Below, piece by piece: positions 44,491 through 55,128 of a stretch of DNA of 64,000 nucleotides. Within the stretch, counting starts at the first letter, position 1. Each line of letters starts with the position of its first letter. Made by a program: the position numbers and the translations under genes. A model generated the notes under the pieces. The model had not been told where the DNA came from. It ran no database searches and saw nothing but the letters and a program-made list of their open reading frames with translations. Source of the DNA: Agrocybe praecox (lineage: Eukaryota; Basidiomycota; Agaricomycetes; Agaricales; Agrocybaceae); the NCBI GenBank assembly GCA_964017145.1, contig OZ024846.1, positions 3,348,001-3,412,000 on the forward strand, written 5' to 3'.

Positions 44491-46618
44491 GATGATGCCT
44501 AATGCAAACACGAACGCACAACTACTATTACGAAGAACATCTGGGCTTTCGTCGTCGTCGTCCTCATCCTCGCCTCATCAACAATTCACTGGTCCTCCCT
44601 CCCCCGCATCTCTCTTCTTTCTTTTTTTTTGTAACCCCAATGATCCTCATCTCCACCATCCTGTTTCCGTTCTCACTTTCTCACTTTTCTGTCGTCTGAC
44701 ATCCTCAACAAACTCAATTTCACGCTTCGCTCACATAGGATCGAGTCCCAACTCCATCTCAACGGCGACGCGCCCCTCCAAGCTTATTCCCATTGGCATA
44801 TTGCTCTCTGTTGGCCATTATCACTTCTCCTGACTCGCGAGTCGCGCTGCTGCGGCATTCTTCGTCGTCCCCGGTAGTCCCGCTTTTGAGGGCTTCGGGC
44901 GGTTTATTTGGTCATTTGGGCCAGGGTTTGCGCGAGCGTTGGGGGGGTATAAGTTGTAGTGGGTTACTGGGCTGGAGATGATAGCTTGAGGAGGATAGCT
45001 TGAGGAGGCGGGTGTTTAGGAGGTCTGGGGGAAGGAAGAGTAGGGCATCGACTTGTAGGCTGGCACCCTCAAAGTGAACACTACGTTTACCAACATCCGC
45101 AATTCAAAGCGTCAATGATACCACACTGCCCTCCTCCCTTTCTTCCCAGCGACAACAAGTCGTGTAATAATACAATACCCTATGTTTAATCTCTCGCCCC
45201 CCTCGTCCTCCTGATTGTTGCCACCACTTGTACTGGACAGTCATGTACTGTGTCTCCTTGTCGCCGGTGCTTTCGCCACCTCCTACACCCTCTTCGAGGT
45301 TCAACGTTCAACCCTCGAACCTCAGTCACCAACATCACATCAACAAGATAATCGCTACCATCACCGCCAGGAGCACGAACACATCTATTACGCGTGAACT
45401 CCCAATGCACCGTCTTCAGGGCGGGCGCCGTTGCAACTTCGCTTCTGTTGCCGATACGTCCTCTGTCGTATTCTAGAGTGCAATTGGAGTCATGTTTTGC
45501 ATGGACAGGCGCGAAGATGGAAGACAGTGGTTGGTTGAGAATATCTACTGCCAGTCGTTGAATTTTCGTTTGGCCTCGTGCTGCGGGGGAGTAAGGGACG
45601 GGTTTGTGGCTGTTAAAGTACCCGTCTTCGGTTAACCTCGCTTTTTCCATCGTTATGGTCGCCCATCGACTTCACCGTCATCCCTATCGCGGTTTTCCCT
45701 TCCTTGTTCTGTCATCCCTCGTCGACGTGACCGCTGCCTATTCTTGCCTAGGAGTTTACGTCCCGTCAACATCACTAAGAACACCAACACGAGCCGTTTA
45801 CTTTTCCTCGCTCTCTGTTCTCAGTCCATCTCATTCATTTTACTGTGTATCGCATCCTATCCTGAGTCTGCGCTTCCTGCCTTCTCTTCAGATGCCCCAC
45901 TCGCTCCGTCTCTTGATTTCATTTTTTCTATTTTTTTCTAGGCATCTCTTTCCCTCTCCCACATCAGACTTATGCTGATATCCTTTCTTTTTTATTACAT
46001 CACTTCGCCACTTCGCATCAACTCGTTGGCCCTTCCGCCAAAGTAACTCTGTATTTTCACGCACGACAGGCGCTTTGGTACTGAATCATATTTATAATAG
46101 TAATTGTTCTCTTGTACGCGCCTCTTCTCTTCTTCTTTTCCCTGTCCTCCCTTTCTCATCTTCCCCTCCCGTTCATTCTTCACCTTCAAATATCCATTTT
46201 GACTTGACACTCGCACTCATTATCTATGTATCGCAGTACGACGCTCCTAATTCAACTTTACCTTGATCCACGAATTGACCTTCTCGTCATTTCTCCCACT
46301 TTCTCCTTTATGCCACCCTTCCTCCCGCCTTTGTTTGATATTAATTCGGAACAATATTCAACGCCAACCCCGCAGTACCATATTTCTTCCTTTCCTTCGA
46401 GTGGATAATATTAGATCTTGTGTGTTTTACGACTAAATAGATGGTTTATATTTATATTATGGGGGCAAAATCTGGTCGGAGTCGAAGTGCAACGTCCGGC
46501 GACTAATTGAAGTTTTAATTTCTGCACTTTAACGTCTAAATATGTTGGCCGGGTGAGCTTACTTCCGGGGATTTTATTGTACGTACTTGGGTCTAGGCCG
46601 AAGATTATATCTGTTTCC
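44491..46618. repeat. Repeated 3' flank of NACHT gene F
   Basis: Aligns with 18.65-20.45 and 36.6-38.25 kb, including aggcgcgaagatggaagac at about 45507-45526 and the T/C-rich tract 45640-46410. No preserved frame. Presumably contains the 3' UTR of gene F. Confidence 0.5.
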
Positions 46619-47207
46619 CTACTGAAATCGAACTCGGTCCAGGTAATTCTTCATCTCTTGGTATACGAGTTTTCCCCGCCTGTTAAATGCAAGATCTCTC
46701 CGCTTGATAAATGTGGAATTTTGCCCTATATCCCTTTTACATTGTTGAACAAGTGCGTTAGAAAATCCTGCTCGAAGAAGGAAGAAGATTATGTAGCCAA
46801 GAAATAGAAAGCTGTTTCTGTCGTCATAGTGTGTGATGGTGTCGTTGAATATCCATTGGCCATTGTCAAAGGTCAGCGTGTTGAACATCGTATCTTCGTC
46901 GCTGACCCTAAAATATAGATCCAGCTTTAAACAATGTAAGGCCGCCTTTGCGTAGGCAGGAGGACCTATAGGGTATTTGTTTGATTGGTCTGGGTGCTGT
47001 AAAAAGCGTGTAAAATGCCGAAGATAGTGAACCTCTTTGTCTTTGGGAGCAAAAGATTCCAATAGATGGAGCACATCATATTTGTAAGCCGTCATCCTCA
47101 GAGGGAACGTTTGTTTTCCGGAAAGGATTGGTACATATATGTCATTCCCCAGGTGACATGCAATGCATAAGAGCAGGGTCCCCCCGTCGTCCTCATAATA
47201 GTGCGGC

Positions 47208-47215
47208 AGTTCTTT
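47208..47215. repeat. Target-site duplication, left copy (agttcttt)
   Basis: agttcttt is repeated at 48892-48899, immediately outside both TIR ends. The paralogues have one related copy at this place. Eight bases would suit hAT-like or foldback elements. Confidence 0.75.
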
Positions 47216-47269
47216 ATGAGTGTCCGTTTGTACATTTATGATTTTTTACATACATACTCGAAATTAAAT

Positions 47270-47510
47270 ATTGTCGACCATTTAAGTAAGATTGTCGACC
47301 ATTTGAGTGAGATTGTCGACCACTTATGACGGATTGTCGACCATCACAACAGATTGTCGACCATAAGATTAGATTGTCGACCATAAAATCTCATTGTCGA
47401 CCATCAAAATCTTATTGTCGACCACCAAATTGCATTGTCGACCCCAAATTTTGTATTGTCGACCACCTAAGTGAATTGTCGACCACTTGCATTAACGAAT
47501 TGTCGACCAC
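47270..47510. repeat. Left array of 12 GTCGAC-centred repeats
   Basis: Twelve copies of attgtcgacc, spaced about 20 bases, separated by short varied AT-rich linkers. They are mirrored exactly in 48597-48837. Likely subterminal binding sites for the mobilising transposase (inference). Confidence 0.85.
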
Positions 47511-47785
47511 TCTCGCCTAACATGATTTTAGCATGCCGTTGCAGCCGGTCTCGCCTAATGCTAATTTTGATGCGCATTTCGGCACTCCGGCGTTGATAAT
47601 AATTTAAACTCAGCCTATGCGCGTCGCGCGAGATTCAGAATTATTATTTATTCCACTTTATATTTCATTTCTTATCTTATAAAACAAATTTTCCGTGTAC
47701 ATATTAGCTAATACAAAATGTTTCCAAAATTTTAGCTTAATTTACATTGCCCAAACAGTTCGTGCGCTTGTCAAGTCCCATCCTG

Positions 47786-48175
47786 CGCGCTGATGGACCG
47801 TGGGAATACGGCATGCGCCCAACGCGCACATCGCCGCTCGTTCCTATATCTACTCATAGCGCTTCGCCAATGGACCAGTATTACATGAGAGTCCGTACAT
47901 ATGTATATTATTATGCAATAATGATATTCCGGCAAAAAAAATCGACGCCAGGTCCTTCTGAGAGTTGAAAGCCATCTTACTGTATGAAGAAGGACCGTGG
48001 GAATGCAATATGCGCCCGACGCGCACCTCGCCGCTCGTTGCTATATCTACTCGTAGCGCTGCGCCAATAAACCAGTATTACATGAGACACCGTACATATG
48101 TATATGACTATTCAATAAAGATATTCCGCCAAAAAAAACCGACACCAGGTCCTTCTGAGAGCTGAAAGCCAGTCA
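47786..48175 (+). repeat. Central direct duplication inside the foldback element
   Basis: Unit 1 (about 47790-47975) and unit 2 (about 47986-48170) align without gaps. Each is open on the plus strand and encodes a related peptide containing GPWE, MRPTRTSPLV, QYYMR and IFRQKK, ending TPGPSES. Both frames end at the homologous stop (47968 and 48165). The frames may be real short genes or merely a recent duplicate of non-coding DNA. Confidence 0.6.
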
Positions 48176-48596
48176 AGTCCTTGCAGCCAGCCAGATGTAA
48201 CGTCGTGTGACAGCCGCGTCACTGAGACGTGCGTCATAACGTTTAATTCACATAATTCCAATGTCCGAAGCTGTTATTAACGTAGATACCAGCTCACCTC
48301 ACAGCAATCTTGATGGTAGGGACTTGACCAAGACTTGACAGGTGCACGAACTGTCTCAGTCTGTACAATGCAAATTAAGGTATAAACAGCTTGTGTTATT
48401 TAGTATGTATGTGGCAAAAAAATTTCATAAGGTAAGAAGTAAAATATAAAAAGCAAGAAATAATAATTTTGAGTCTTGCGCGACGCGCATAGGCTGAGTT
48501 TAAATTATTATCAACGCCGGAGTGCCGAAATGCGCATCAAAATTAGCATTAGGCGAGACCGGCTGCAACGGCATGCTAAAATCATGTTAGGCGAGA

Positions 48597-48837
48597 GTGG
48601 TCGACAATTCGTTAATGCAAGTGGTCGACAATTCACTTAGGTGGTCGACAATACAAAATTTGGGGTCGACAATGCAATTTGGTGGTCGACAATAAGATTT
48701 TGATGGTCGACAATGAGATTTTATGGTCGACAATCTAATCTTATGGTCGACAATCTGTTGTGATGGTCGACAATCCGTCATAAGTGGTCGACAATCTCAC
48801 TCAAATGGTCGACAATCTTACTTAAATGGTCGACAAT
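48597..48837. repeat. Right array of 12 GTCGAC-centred repeats
   Basis: Exact inverted copy of 47270-47510 within the right arm of the element. Confidence 0.85.
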
Positions 48838-50759
48838 ATTTAATTTCGAGTATGTATGTAAAAAATCATAAATGTACAAACGGACACTCATAGTTCTTTC
48901 AAAAATATCTGTTCCATATAGTTTTGATACTTTTTCTCTATTACAGCCCAGCGCTCATCCAAAGGGACCTGCGCAGAAATTTAAGGATATTAACATCAAA
49001 TGAAGATTTTTCCTTACCATCCGTGTACAGAATGGAAGCCAGAACCAAAATACAAATCTTCGGAGGTTCATACTAGAAGAATCATCTCCTGACATGTGTT
49101 TTTCTATTTCTTTCAATATAGGGTTGAGAAATAAAAACTCGTCGGCGATATTGATTAGCGAAGTTGAGCTCTGGCATAGTGGAAATTCCCCTGTAATGAA
49201 GTCCTCAAAGATTTTAATCTCATGGCGAATGGGATCTAGGAGAATTTAGTCTGGGATGTTCAACAATTTCTTGGAACACTCTTACCTTTGATCACATACT
49301 GGATTATATTTGCGATATGATCTGATCTGTATTTATCAATGTCAAGGAAATGGTCTCTGAACCTCACGGGGTCGAGAAGGAAGTCATGAAGTGAAGTGTG
49401 TAGGATTTTCACATACTCCACGTCCCTGTCCCACCGCTCAGAAAAGACCTTCTTGATAGAGACAATGGCCCCTAGATCACAGACCAAAATCTCGAGCTCC
49501 CCCGGTTCCAACGACATAAATGTAGATATGTCGAATTCATAGTCATCTTTGAGTAAGCGATGTGAGTAGATACTAAGCATGCATAACACACGCTCTATAT
49601 CTGCGACGGAGTTGAGAATCATTGTATATAGCGCATCCAGCTGCGCAAAGGGTAGGTCACCTTTCGCCGGTCGTAGATTATTCACCACATCGAGACGGTG
49701 ATCGGGTCGATGCCTGGTGGATTCGCAATAGCGAAATACCGTTGCAGCATAAATGAATTGCCCGGATGACTTTCTGACAATTTCGTCCAGAATCTCTTTG
49801 GATGGCCAAGAAGCAGGGATTAGAGATTTATATGGATGATTCGCTTTGATATGCTCAAAACCGTCTCTGAGAAATGTGCGAATGTCATCTTCAGGATGGA
49901 ATGTATCGTCAAGATAAAGTCGTGAAAACAGCCCTCCCATTTTCTTGGATCTAAATGCGAGATTGATCTCATGCTCAGGGCGACTGGCGATGAAAAATAG
50001 AATGGGTAGTTCGAATGTTCGAATTGCGTCTGCTATCATGCGCAGAAGCCTAGCCTGCGAAGCCCCGTCACCACATTCGTCGAGACCGTCAATGACGACG
50101 ACCCGCCAGGAACCCAAAGGTGATGAAATTCCTGAATGGCAAACCTTCTGAAGGGGTTTCATGACTAGGTGGGTAAACTGATCTTCCAATCCCTTCGTGA
50201 AAATCAAGGGGTCCGCCTCAATCGCGGAGAGTATCCTGCTTCGAGTGGCCGGGATTTTCTGATAGATCTGGTATGCAATCGTTGCCACAAACGCGTCTGC
50301 TTGGTTCCTCGTTCTATCGGATCTCCAGAAAATGAAAGTAGCGAGCACTAGCTTGCTGGGAAGACACATTTCGATAAATGACTTTGTGATGGCTGATTTT
50401 CCTGCTCCTGCAGCGCCGGTCAGCCACATGATGTAGTTGTACCAAGCTTCCCTGTCGCGAAGTTGGGCCCAGTTCATGATCTTATTCAGGACGGCTTCAC
50501 GGGTATTCGGATGGCATTTTGGGCGGTCGAACTCGGCATTCGAATCGTGCAACGCATTTGGCGCCGTAGCCTCCTTCAGGATGTCGAAAGGCGCTATGGA
50601 TAGTTAGTTCCCTGTGGTAGCATGCACATTGGATTTTTATTGCTCACATTTTCGTCCGTCACTTGTTACATTGTTCTGGTTATACGTACCGCCGAAGAAA
50701 TTCAAGTTTTTACCCGCTATAAAGGGATTATTGTTGATGACACGCCGATTGTCGTCCAT

Positions 50760-51300
50760 CCCTACTGCGAAGTCGATAGTCGAGAGAAAGCAACGAATCG
50801 GATCCCGGATGCTAGCTGATGAGGGAAAGCAAGGAAGTATGTATTTATGTGTTAACTGCCAAAGCGTCTCTAAGCTGTTCGGTTTATACACAGCCTTTTT
50901 ATAAGGAGCCGTGCTGTATATTTAGGTACCCAGAATATATGGAATCTCTGCTCTGCCATTTAATAGCGGCGGAGTACAGCCAGAGCATGCGTACCACAGC
51001 CATGAATAAAAGAGAATGCGTTGATAGGAAAGATCCGGCCCCAGTTAGTTGACGAAGGAGTCGGTGTTGATAAATTTAGAACACGAAGTCGCGACAGGAG
51101 ACGGCACAACACCAGCTGTGCAATTTTTCTATATCTGGTTGTTGGGTGATTTGCTTTGTGGTTCACGCCTCCCTTTCGTTTCTTTCCCCCCACAATCAAT
51201 TCTCTCTCATTAATCCAGCTATGAACATATGTACTCTTCGATACGGAACTATACCTCACCATACTAGCGTTCGATTTATACACACTTCCGAGATTCTCCA
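50760..51300. promoter_or_regulatory. Upstream spacer of gene F
   Basis: Shares accacagccatgaataaaag (about 50991-51011) with the other units. TATA-like CATAAATA on the minus strand at 50842-50849, 83 bp before the ATG. About 70 bases are missing compared with B just after the ATG-proximal part. No gene. Confidence 0.35.
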
Positions 51301-51600
51301 AGCGCTCAGTGACCAACAAGTACTGTAAATTAATGTGAGTTGGTGTTTGCCGTTTCCGTTCCACATCCTTCACTCCCTTCCCTCCCTTGCACCGTTACTT
51401 CCAGAATTTGTTGATAATCTCCACTTAAACAGGTCATCTGGTCGCACATCGGCCTTTCGAACGTCAACTACGCGCTCTCCAAAGTGACGAGCCCCAATAC
51501 TCCGTCCGCATGGCTATCGTGGTTGTCAATGTGTTGTAGCTGTCAGCGAATTTCGCTTATCTTGCTGGTGAATCTTTTTAATTGAAATTGATACGTTTTG
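51301..51600 (+). pseudogene. Permease central-exon remnant, unit F
   Basis: The segment at 51433 reads VIWSHIGLSNVNYALSKVTS in one frame, the cleanest of the decayed copies, then shifts frame around the TLRIAGPLAI homologue. Introduced by an exon end and a pyrimidine-rich intron-like tract. Confidence 0.55.
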
Positions 51601-52312
51601 CATGGATACGCGCAAAGGCGGAAGAAATTACAGGACGTCTTCGAGATTTGCTGCGGGATGAGTGTTTGATCGGGTTGCGTGAGCAAAGGAGGTTAAGGGG
51701 GACCACCTTATTGCTATACAAGTCATATCATTCACATTCATAAAGATGTGAACAACCACGCCTCCGTCCATACCTGTGCCTAACTCCATTCCTTTTGTAA
51801 CGACGTTATTTTTTACGCTCTGAGCAATCCAATGACCATACCTTCCTCCTATCAAGATGTCCCCACGTATGATACACACGTACATTGGAACATTCATTCA
51901 TTGTGCACATCCGAGACGTCTGTCCACACCAACTTGTTCCTTCAAAAATGTGAGCACTGATATAGTAAATCTATAACGTTACCATTATAGTAAAGTTTAG
52001 CGCCGAACGAGCGCCTAATTGATTGCGAAGAAAATATGACTTTTACACAACGGCGCAGTGAGCGTTTACAGTCTTTTTCTGAGCACATTTTAAGCGTCCA
52101 CACTTATATGGCTCTAGTTGATCTAACAGTGATGATTTCGAAGCTTGAGAAATCTATTTTCTTCCTCCCCAACTCATTTGTTTCAATCAACGAGGTGCTA
52201 AAAGCGATTCATATAAATGATGATGTTGTTTGTTACTCGATGCTAAGTCTTGATAAGATCCTGCTACTACTAATCAAGTCCCCGAATGCTTGATAATTTG
52301 AGTCTGAGCTCT
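51601..52312. other. Spacer duplicated from 2.05-2.76 kb
   Basis: Closely matches the spacer of unit A. No gene supported. Confidence 0.5.
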
Positions 52313-52840
52313 TCAGATGCAGTAGAGCACCTTCAACCCGGTCATACAGCAAGCACCATCACCGCAAGCCGAACGACCCCCTTCTTTGTATCCGCTGGGA
52401 CAGTTATTTACGGCGCAGAAAGGAGATGTGCCTTCAAAGTAGCATCCGGGAGGGATGTAAGAAGCTGCGGCGCGTTCGTTAGCCTGGACTTGGAGCAAGT
52501 AGAGAAGGATCTCGGTCTCCCTGGTCTGACCGTCAGCGTAAGAAATGTCAAAGGAGACGACGACGTTGGACTAAACGAGACGGTGAGTTGCGAATTGAAT
52601 GCATACAAAGACTAACAGACTTACCAACTGCGTCCAGAGTGATTCGTACATCCACGACTTGTCCACGACGCAGCGCTTCACACATTTGTTGTACTCGAAC
52701 GAACCTCGGCAATCACTGCCTCGACGAACACACTTGAAAAGACGCATGGTTCGCATATGCCAACTTGATTCTCAAAAGAAGCGCCCCGTGTGCACGACCA
52801 CTTGATGTATTGACCGTCGAGCTTCACGCGCCATGAATCG
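52313..52840 (-). CDS. Small cysteine-rich protein, copy 2 (partial gene model)
   Basis: The last exon 52313-52570 encodes 85 residues beginning SNVVVSFDISYADGQTRETE and ending TSPFCAVNNCPSG, SACGDGACCMTG and KVLYCI. An intron 52571-52624 (GTAAGT donor on the minus strand) separates it from an upstream exon reading VDKSWMYESLWTQL next to the donor. A further open stretch (52678 onward to 53196, 172 residues) includes LDGQYIKWSCTRGASFENQ but is not in frame with the exon end, because about 20 bases present in the 3.1 kb copy are missing here. Most differences from copy 1 in the last exon are silent or conservative, and all cysteines are kept except one gained (GCYFEG for GYYYEG). This suggests the exon was under constraint. 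Secretion is plausible but unproven. Confidence 0.5.
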
Positions 52841-53400
52841 AGATGAGGAAACAATGGAGAACGACGGATAGCGATGGCGAATGAGACCCGACAATCAACG
52901 CTGCTCCATTCATCAGCGACGTTAATTAGAGCTTGGAAAACGAGATTGGAGGTGTGGGGTTTGATTGACGAGAGAGGATGACAACTGAGAGGTGAGTTAA
53001 TGAGGAGATGAGATGCAAGATTTGACGAAAGACGGTATTCAAGGTGGGTGAAGCAAATGCTGCGAGCAGGGCATGCTGGGCAAGATAGGTTCAAGGCAGA
53101 TAGAGGGTTGTCATTTTTGGCGCAAAAGTCAGACGAAGAGCAACCTAAAGCTGGGCGATACCGGGTTCTAATGACGGCAATGAAAGGTGTTGTCATTCAA
53201 TGATAGCTCATGAAGCTTTCAGGGCTGACTTTGAAACGGAGCTCTGACCGAGATGATAGATCCCAGCCCGTGATAATGCCGCCAATGCATCTTTGATCTT
53301 GAAGTACCGGACTTCCAGTTTATGTTTGAGTCTTTCTTGGACTTCATAAACTTTTCAAGGACGAGGTATATGATTTCTACACGAAGAACCCGGGGTAGGG
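52841..53400. other. Flank of cysteine-rich gene; empty-site homologue of the 3664-4863 transposon
   Basis: Aligns with 3320-3660 and, beyond the transposon, with 4905-5040. No TIR element is present between, so the two copies bracket the insertion. No gene. Confidence 0.45.
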
Positions 53401-54120
53401 AACGTTTCGAATGCAATACTATAACACCAACCTCTCCTAGCTTCTCAATTTTCCTATCCCTTTCATCCGATACCCCAACAGTGCGGGGTATTAAATGTCA
53501 GCGCTTTGGATCCCTTTTGCCAACCCCTCTTGTTGGCCTGGAACTCCACTGGTCAACTGGTCTTCCAAATTTTGTGGCATCATTGCCCCCGCATCCCGGC
53601 GGCGGACACAACTTTCCTTCCTTCCCTAATAGATCCACTTGTCTCGTTTTCCACCATCTGGACCGCGTTTGAACGTTGTGAGTTTTCTTCTTTTGTTCGA
53701 TGTTTTTTTGTTTCGTTTTTGGAGCACGGTGTTTTGGATGGGTTGGGTTAGAAGATGTTGAGGGCGTCAGTGGCAAGTGCCCTCCGTCGTCAGCTCCAAT
53801 GATGACGTCGTCCAACTGTGTCGAGCTCGTTGCCGACTTGGATCCTTCCCCCTTCCTCGTATGATCCGAGTGACCCCTAACTCACTGATTACCCTCCAGA
53901 CTTTCCCCAAAGACCGCGTTAACCGAGAGAACTAGGCCGAGAAGACGTCCTCTCCTTCTCCCCCTTCTTTGGGTTCAACCGACTCTTCAAACCCCCGCTC
54001 GTAGGCCTCGCACTACAGTGGCTCATATGGCTTATCGTCATATTCGCCCTACCCCCGGAGACGCGTATAATTTCATAATCAACGTCACTTTCCTCGATCC
54101 ATCCGTCCGTCCATGAGAGT
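53401..54120 (+). pseudogene. Permease 3' exon remnants, two adjacent copies
   Basis: The first (53460-53680) reads PTPLVGLELHWSTGLPNF and PGGGHNFP. The second (about 53960-54110) reads FKPPLVGLALQWLIWLIVIF and, one frame over, PTPGDAYNFIINVTFLDPS. This is the clearest match in the window to the PPGDAYNF motif of Mup1/LAT permeases and ties all the PLVGLALHW fragments to that family. Between them is a spacer with stops. Not functional. Confidence 0.6.
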
Positions 54121-55128
54121 AGCTTGATATCGGCCGCGCATCCTGGACACACCACGGAGAAGGAAGCCCAAGCTAAACACAATTGCGCCATCACCCCCTC
54201 ACACTCGTCGCGTTTTTGTCGCTGCGGGTGTTGTTATTCCTTGGGTTCGTTTCGTTTCGTTTTCTCTTTCTTCCTGCCTTTGTTCCTTTGTATTGATCGT
54301 ATCAAATACGTTCTCCGGTACGTTCGCTCGTTTTGTCCCACCTTGCTCAATGCAGCACTTATATCTTTGTGTCGTGTGTGTACATGTAGGTTTCCTCTTT
54401 CCTTTCCCCCTTCCCATTGCGCAGTGCATGCGTTCATGGTTCTTGTCCTCGTTTAGATTTACTTTGACGAATACCAAGGATGTGGAAGTCAAACAAGTCG
54501 CATAACGATGTGTAAGACGCGGCTGTTGTACGTGCGGATGGAGATAGCAAATGCGCCCGAAAGGAGGCAGGTTTATTGCGTTAATAGGATTAGTGGTGCG
54601 GGGTGAGTTTTCCTTGCTTTTTTCGTTGTTTTTCGTTGTTTTTTCGTGTGATTTGTGCGTCGATTCTGGATGGAAGTCGGCGAGGACGTTGGATGACTTC
54701 GCTGGTCCGTGGTGTTTAACGATGCCCCAATGTCAGCCCCAATCATGTGCATGACATCGTACATCTGCACGTCGTCGCTTCCAACTTCGATTTCTCTCAT
54801 AACCCTTCCTTCGCGAGATGCTAATCAGCTTCGTCCTCCAGTGTATTCGCCACCCCAAGTTCTATCCTCAACTTAAAACGGAAGTGTCAGTTTATCCCTT
54901 TACGTCTCATTTCCTCTCCTCTCATCACCCCATTAACGTTTTAACCCTCCTCCTAGCTTCATGTACCAAATCTCATTAGAGTCAAAGGACAACATCTGGC
55001 GGTTAGTTCGAAAAAAATGACTTATATACTTCGACGTCTAAATATGTTAGCTACGTGTACTTATTTCTGAAGATTTTATCGTACGTACACGGGTCCATGT
55101 GGCAAATCATCTCCGTTGCCCTGCTCTT
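54121..55128. other. Gene-poor 3' flank of gene G
   Basis: Short plus-strand frames of 60-110 residues with T-rich bias and no family. Only the last ~130 bases (about 55000-55128) resemble the NACHT 3' flanks elsewhere. The remainder appears unique in the window. Confidence 0.4.

Larger units (their letters stand above)
47216..48891. mobile_element. Foldback-type TIR element, 1676 bp, inserted in gene F
   Basis: Starts atgagtgtccgtttgtac and ends with the exact inverse. The inverted arms are essentially perfect for about 415 bases (47216-47629 against 48478-48891), then continue with mismatches to roughly 47785 and 48310. Each arm holds 12 attgtcgacc words at about 20-base spacing. The centre contains a direct duplication of about 180 bases and no transposase. 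The 8 bp target duplication and near-perfect arms show a recent, probably non-autonomous, insertion. Superfamily unresolved: hAT by target size, Mutator or Foldback by arm structure. Confidence 0.9.
46619..50759 (-). pseudogene. NACHT-domain gene F, last exon split by a transposon
   Basis: Exons 50648-50759, 49286-50593, 49018-49235 and a fourth exon in two pieces, 48900-48968 and 46619-47215 (666 bases without the element and one target copy, the same length as in E). Introns are 54, 50 and 49 bp. Leader MDDNRRVINNNPFIAGKNLN with FFGGTYN; Walker A GAAGAGKSAI; Walker B VVVIDGLDEC. Exon 4 starts VPLDERWAVIEKKYQNYMEQ. The 1676 bp insertion at 47216-48891 brings a stop one codon into the element (TGA at 48888-48890), removing nearly 200 C-terminal residues while leaving the NACHT core. 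No other frame damage is seen, so inactivation is recent, and a truncated NACHT protein could still be made. Confidence 0.85.

Noticed and set aside
47270..47510. CRISPR-like array of regularly spaced repeats
   Set aside because: The repeat is only about 10 bases with ~10-base linkers, occurs as an exact mirrored pair inside transposon arms, and the genome is eukaryotic.
47326..47520. 64-residue frame with repeated IVDH-like units, identical at 48587-48781 on the other strand
   Set aside because: It is the translation of the gtcgac repeat array in the TIR arms. The identity follows from the inverted arms, not from coding constraint.
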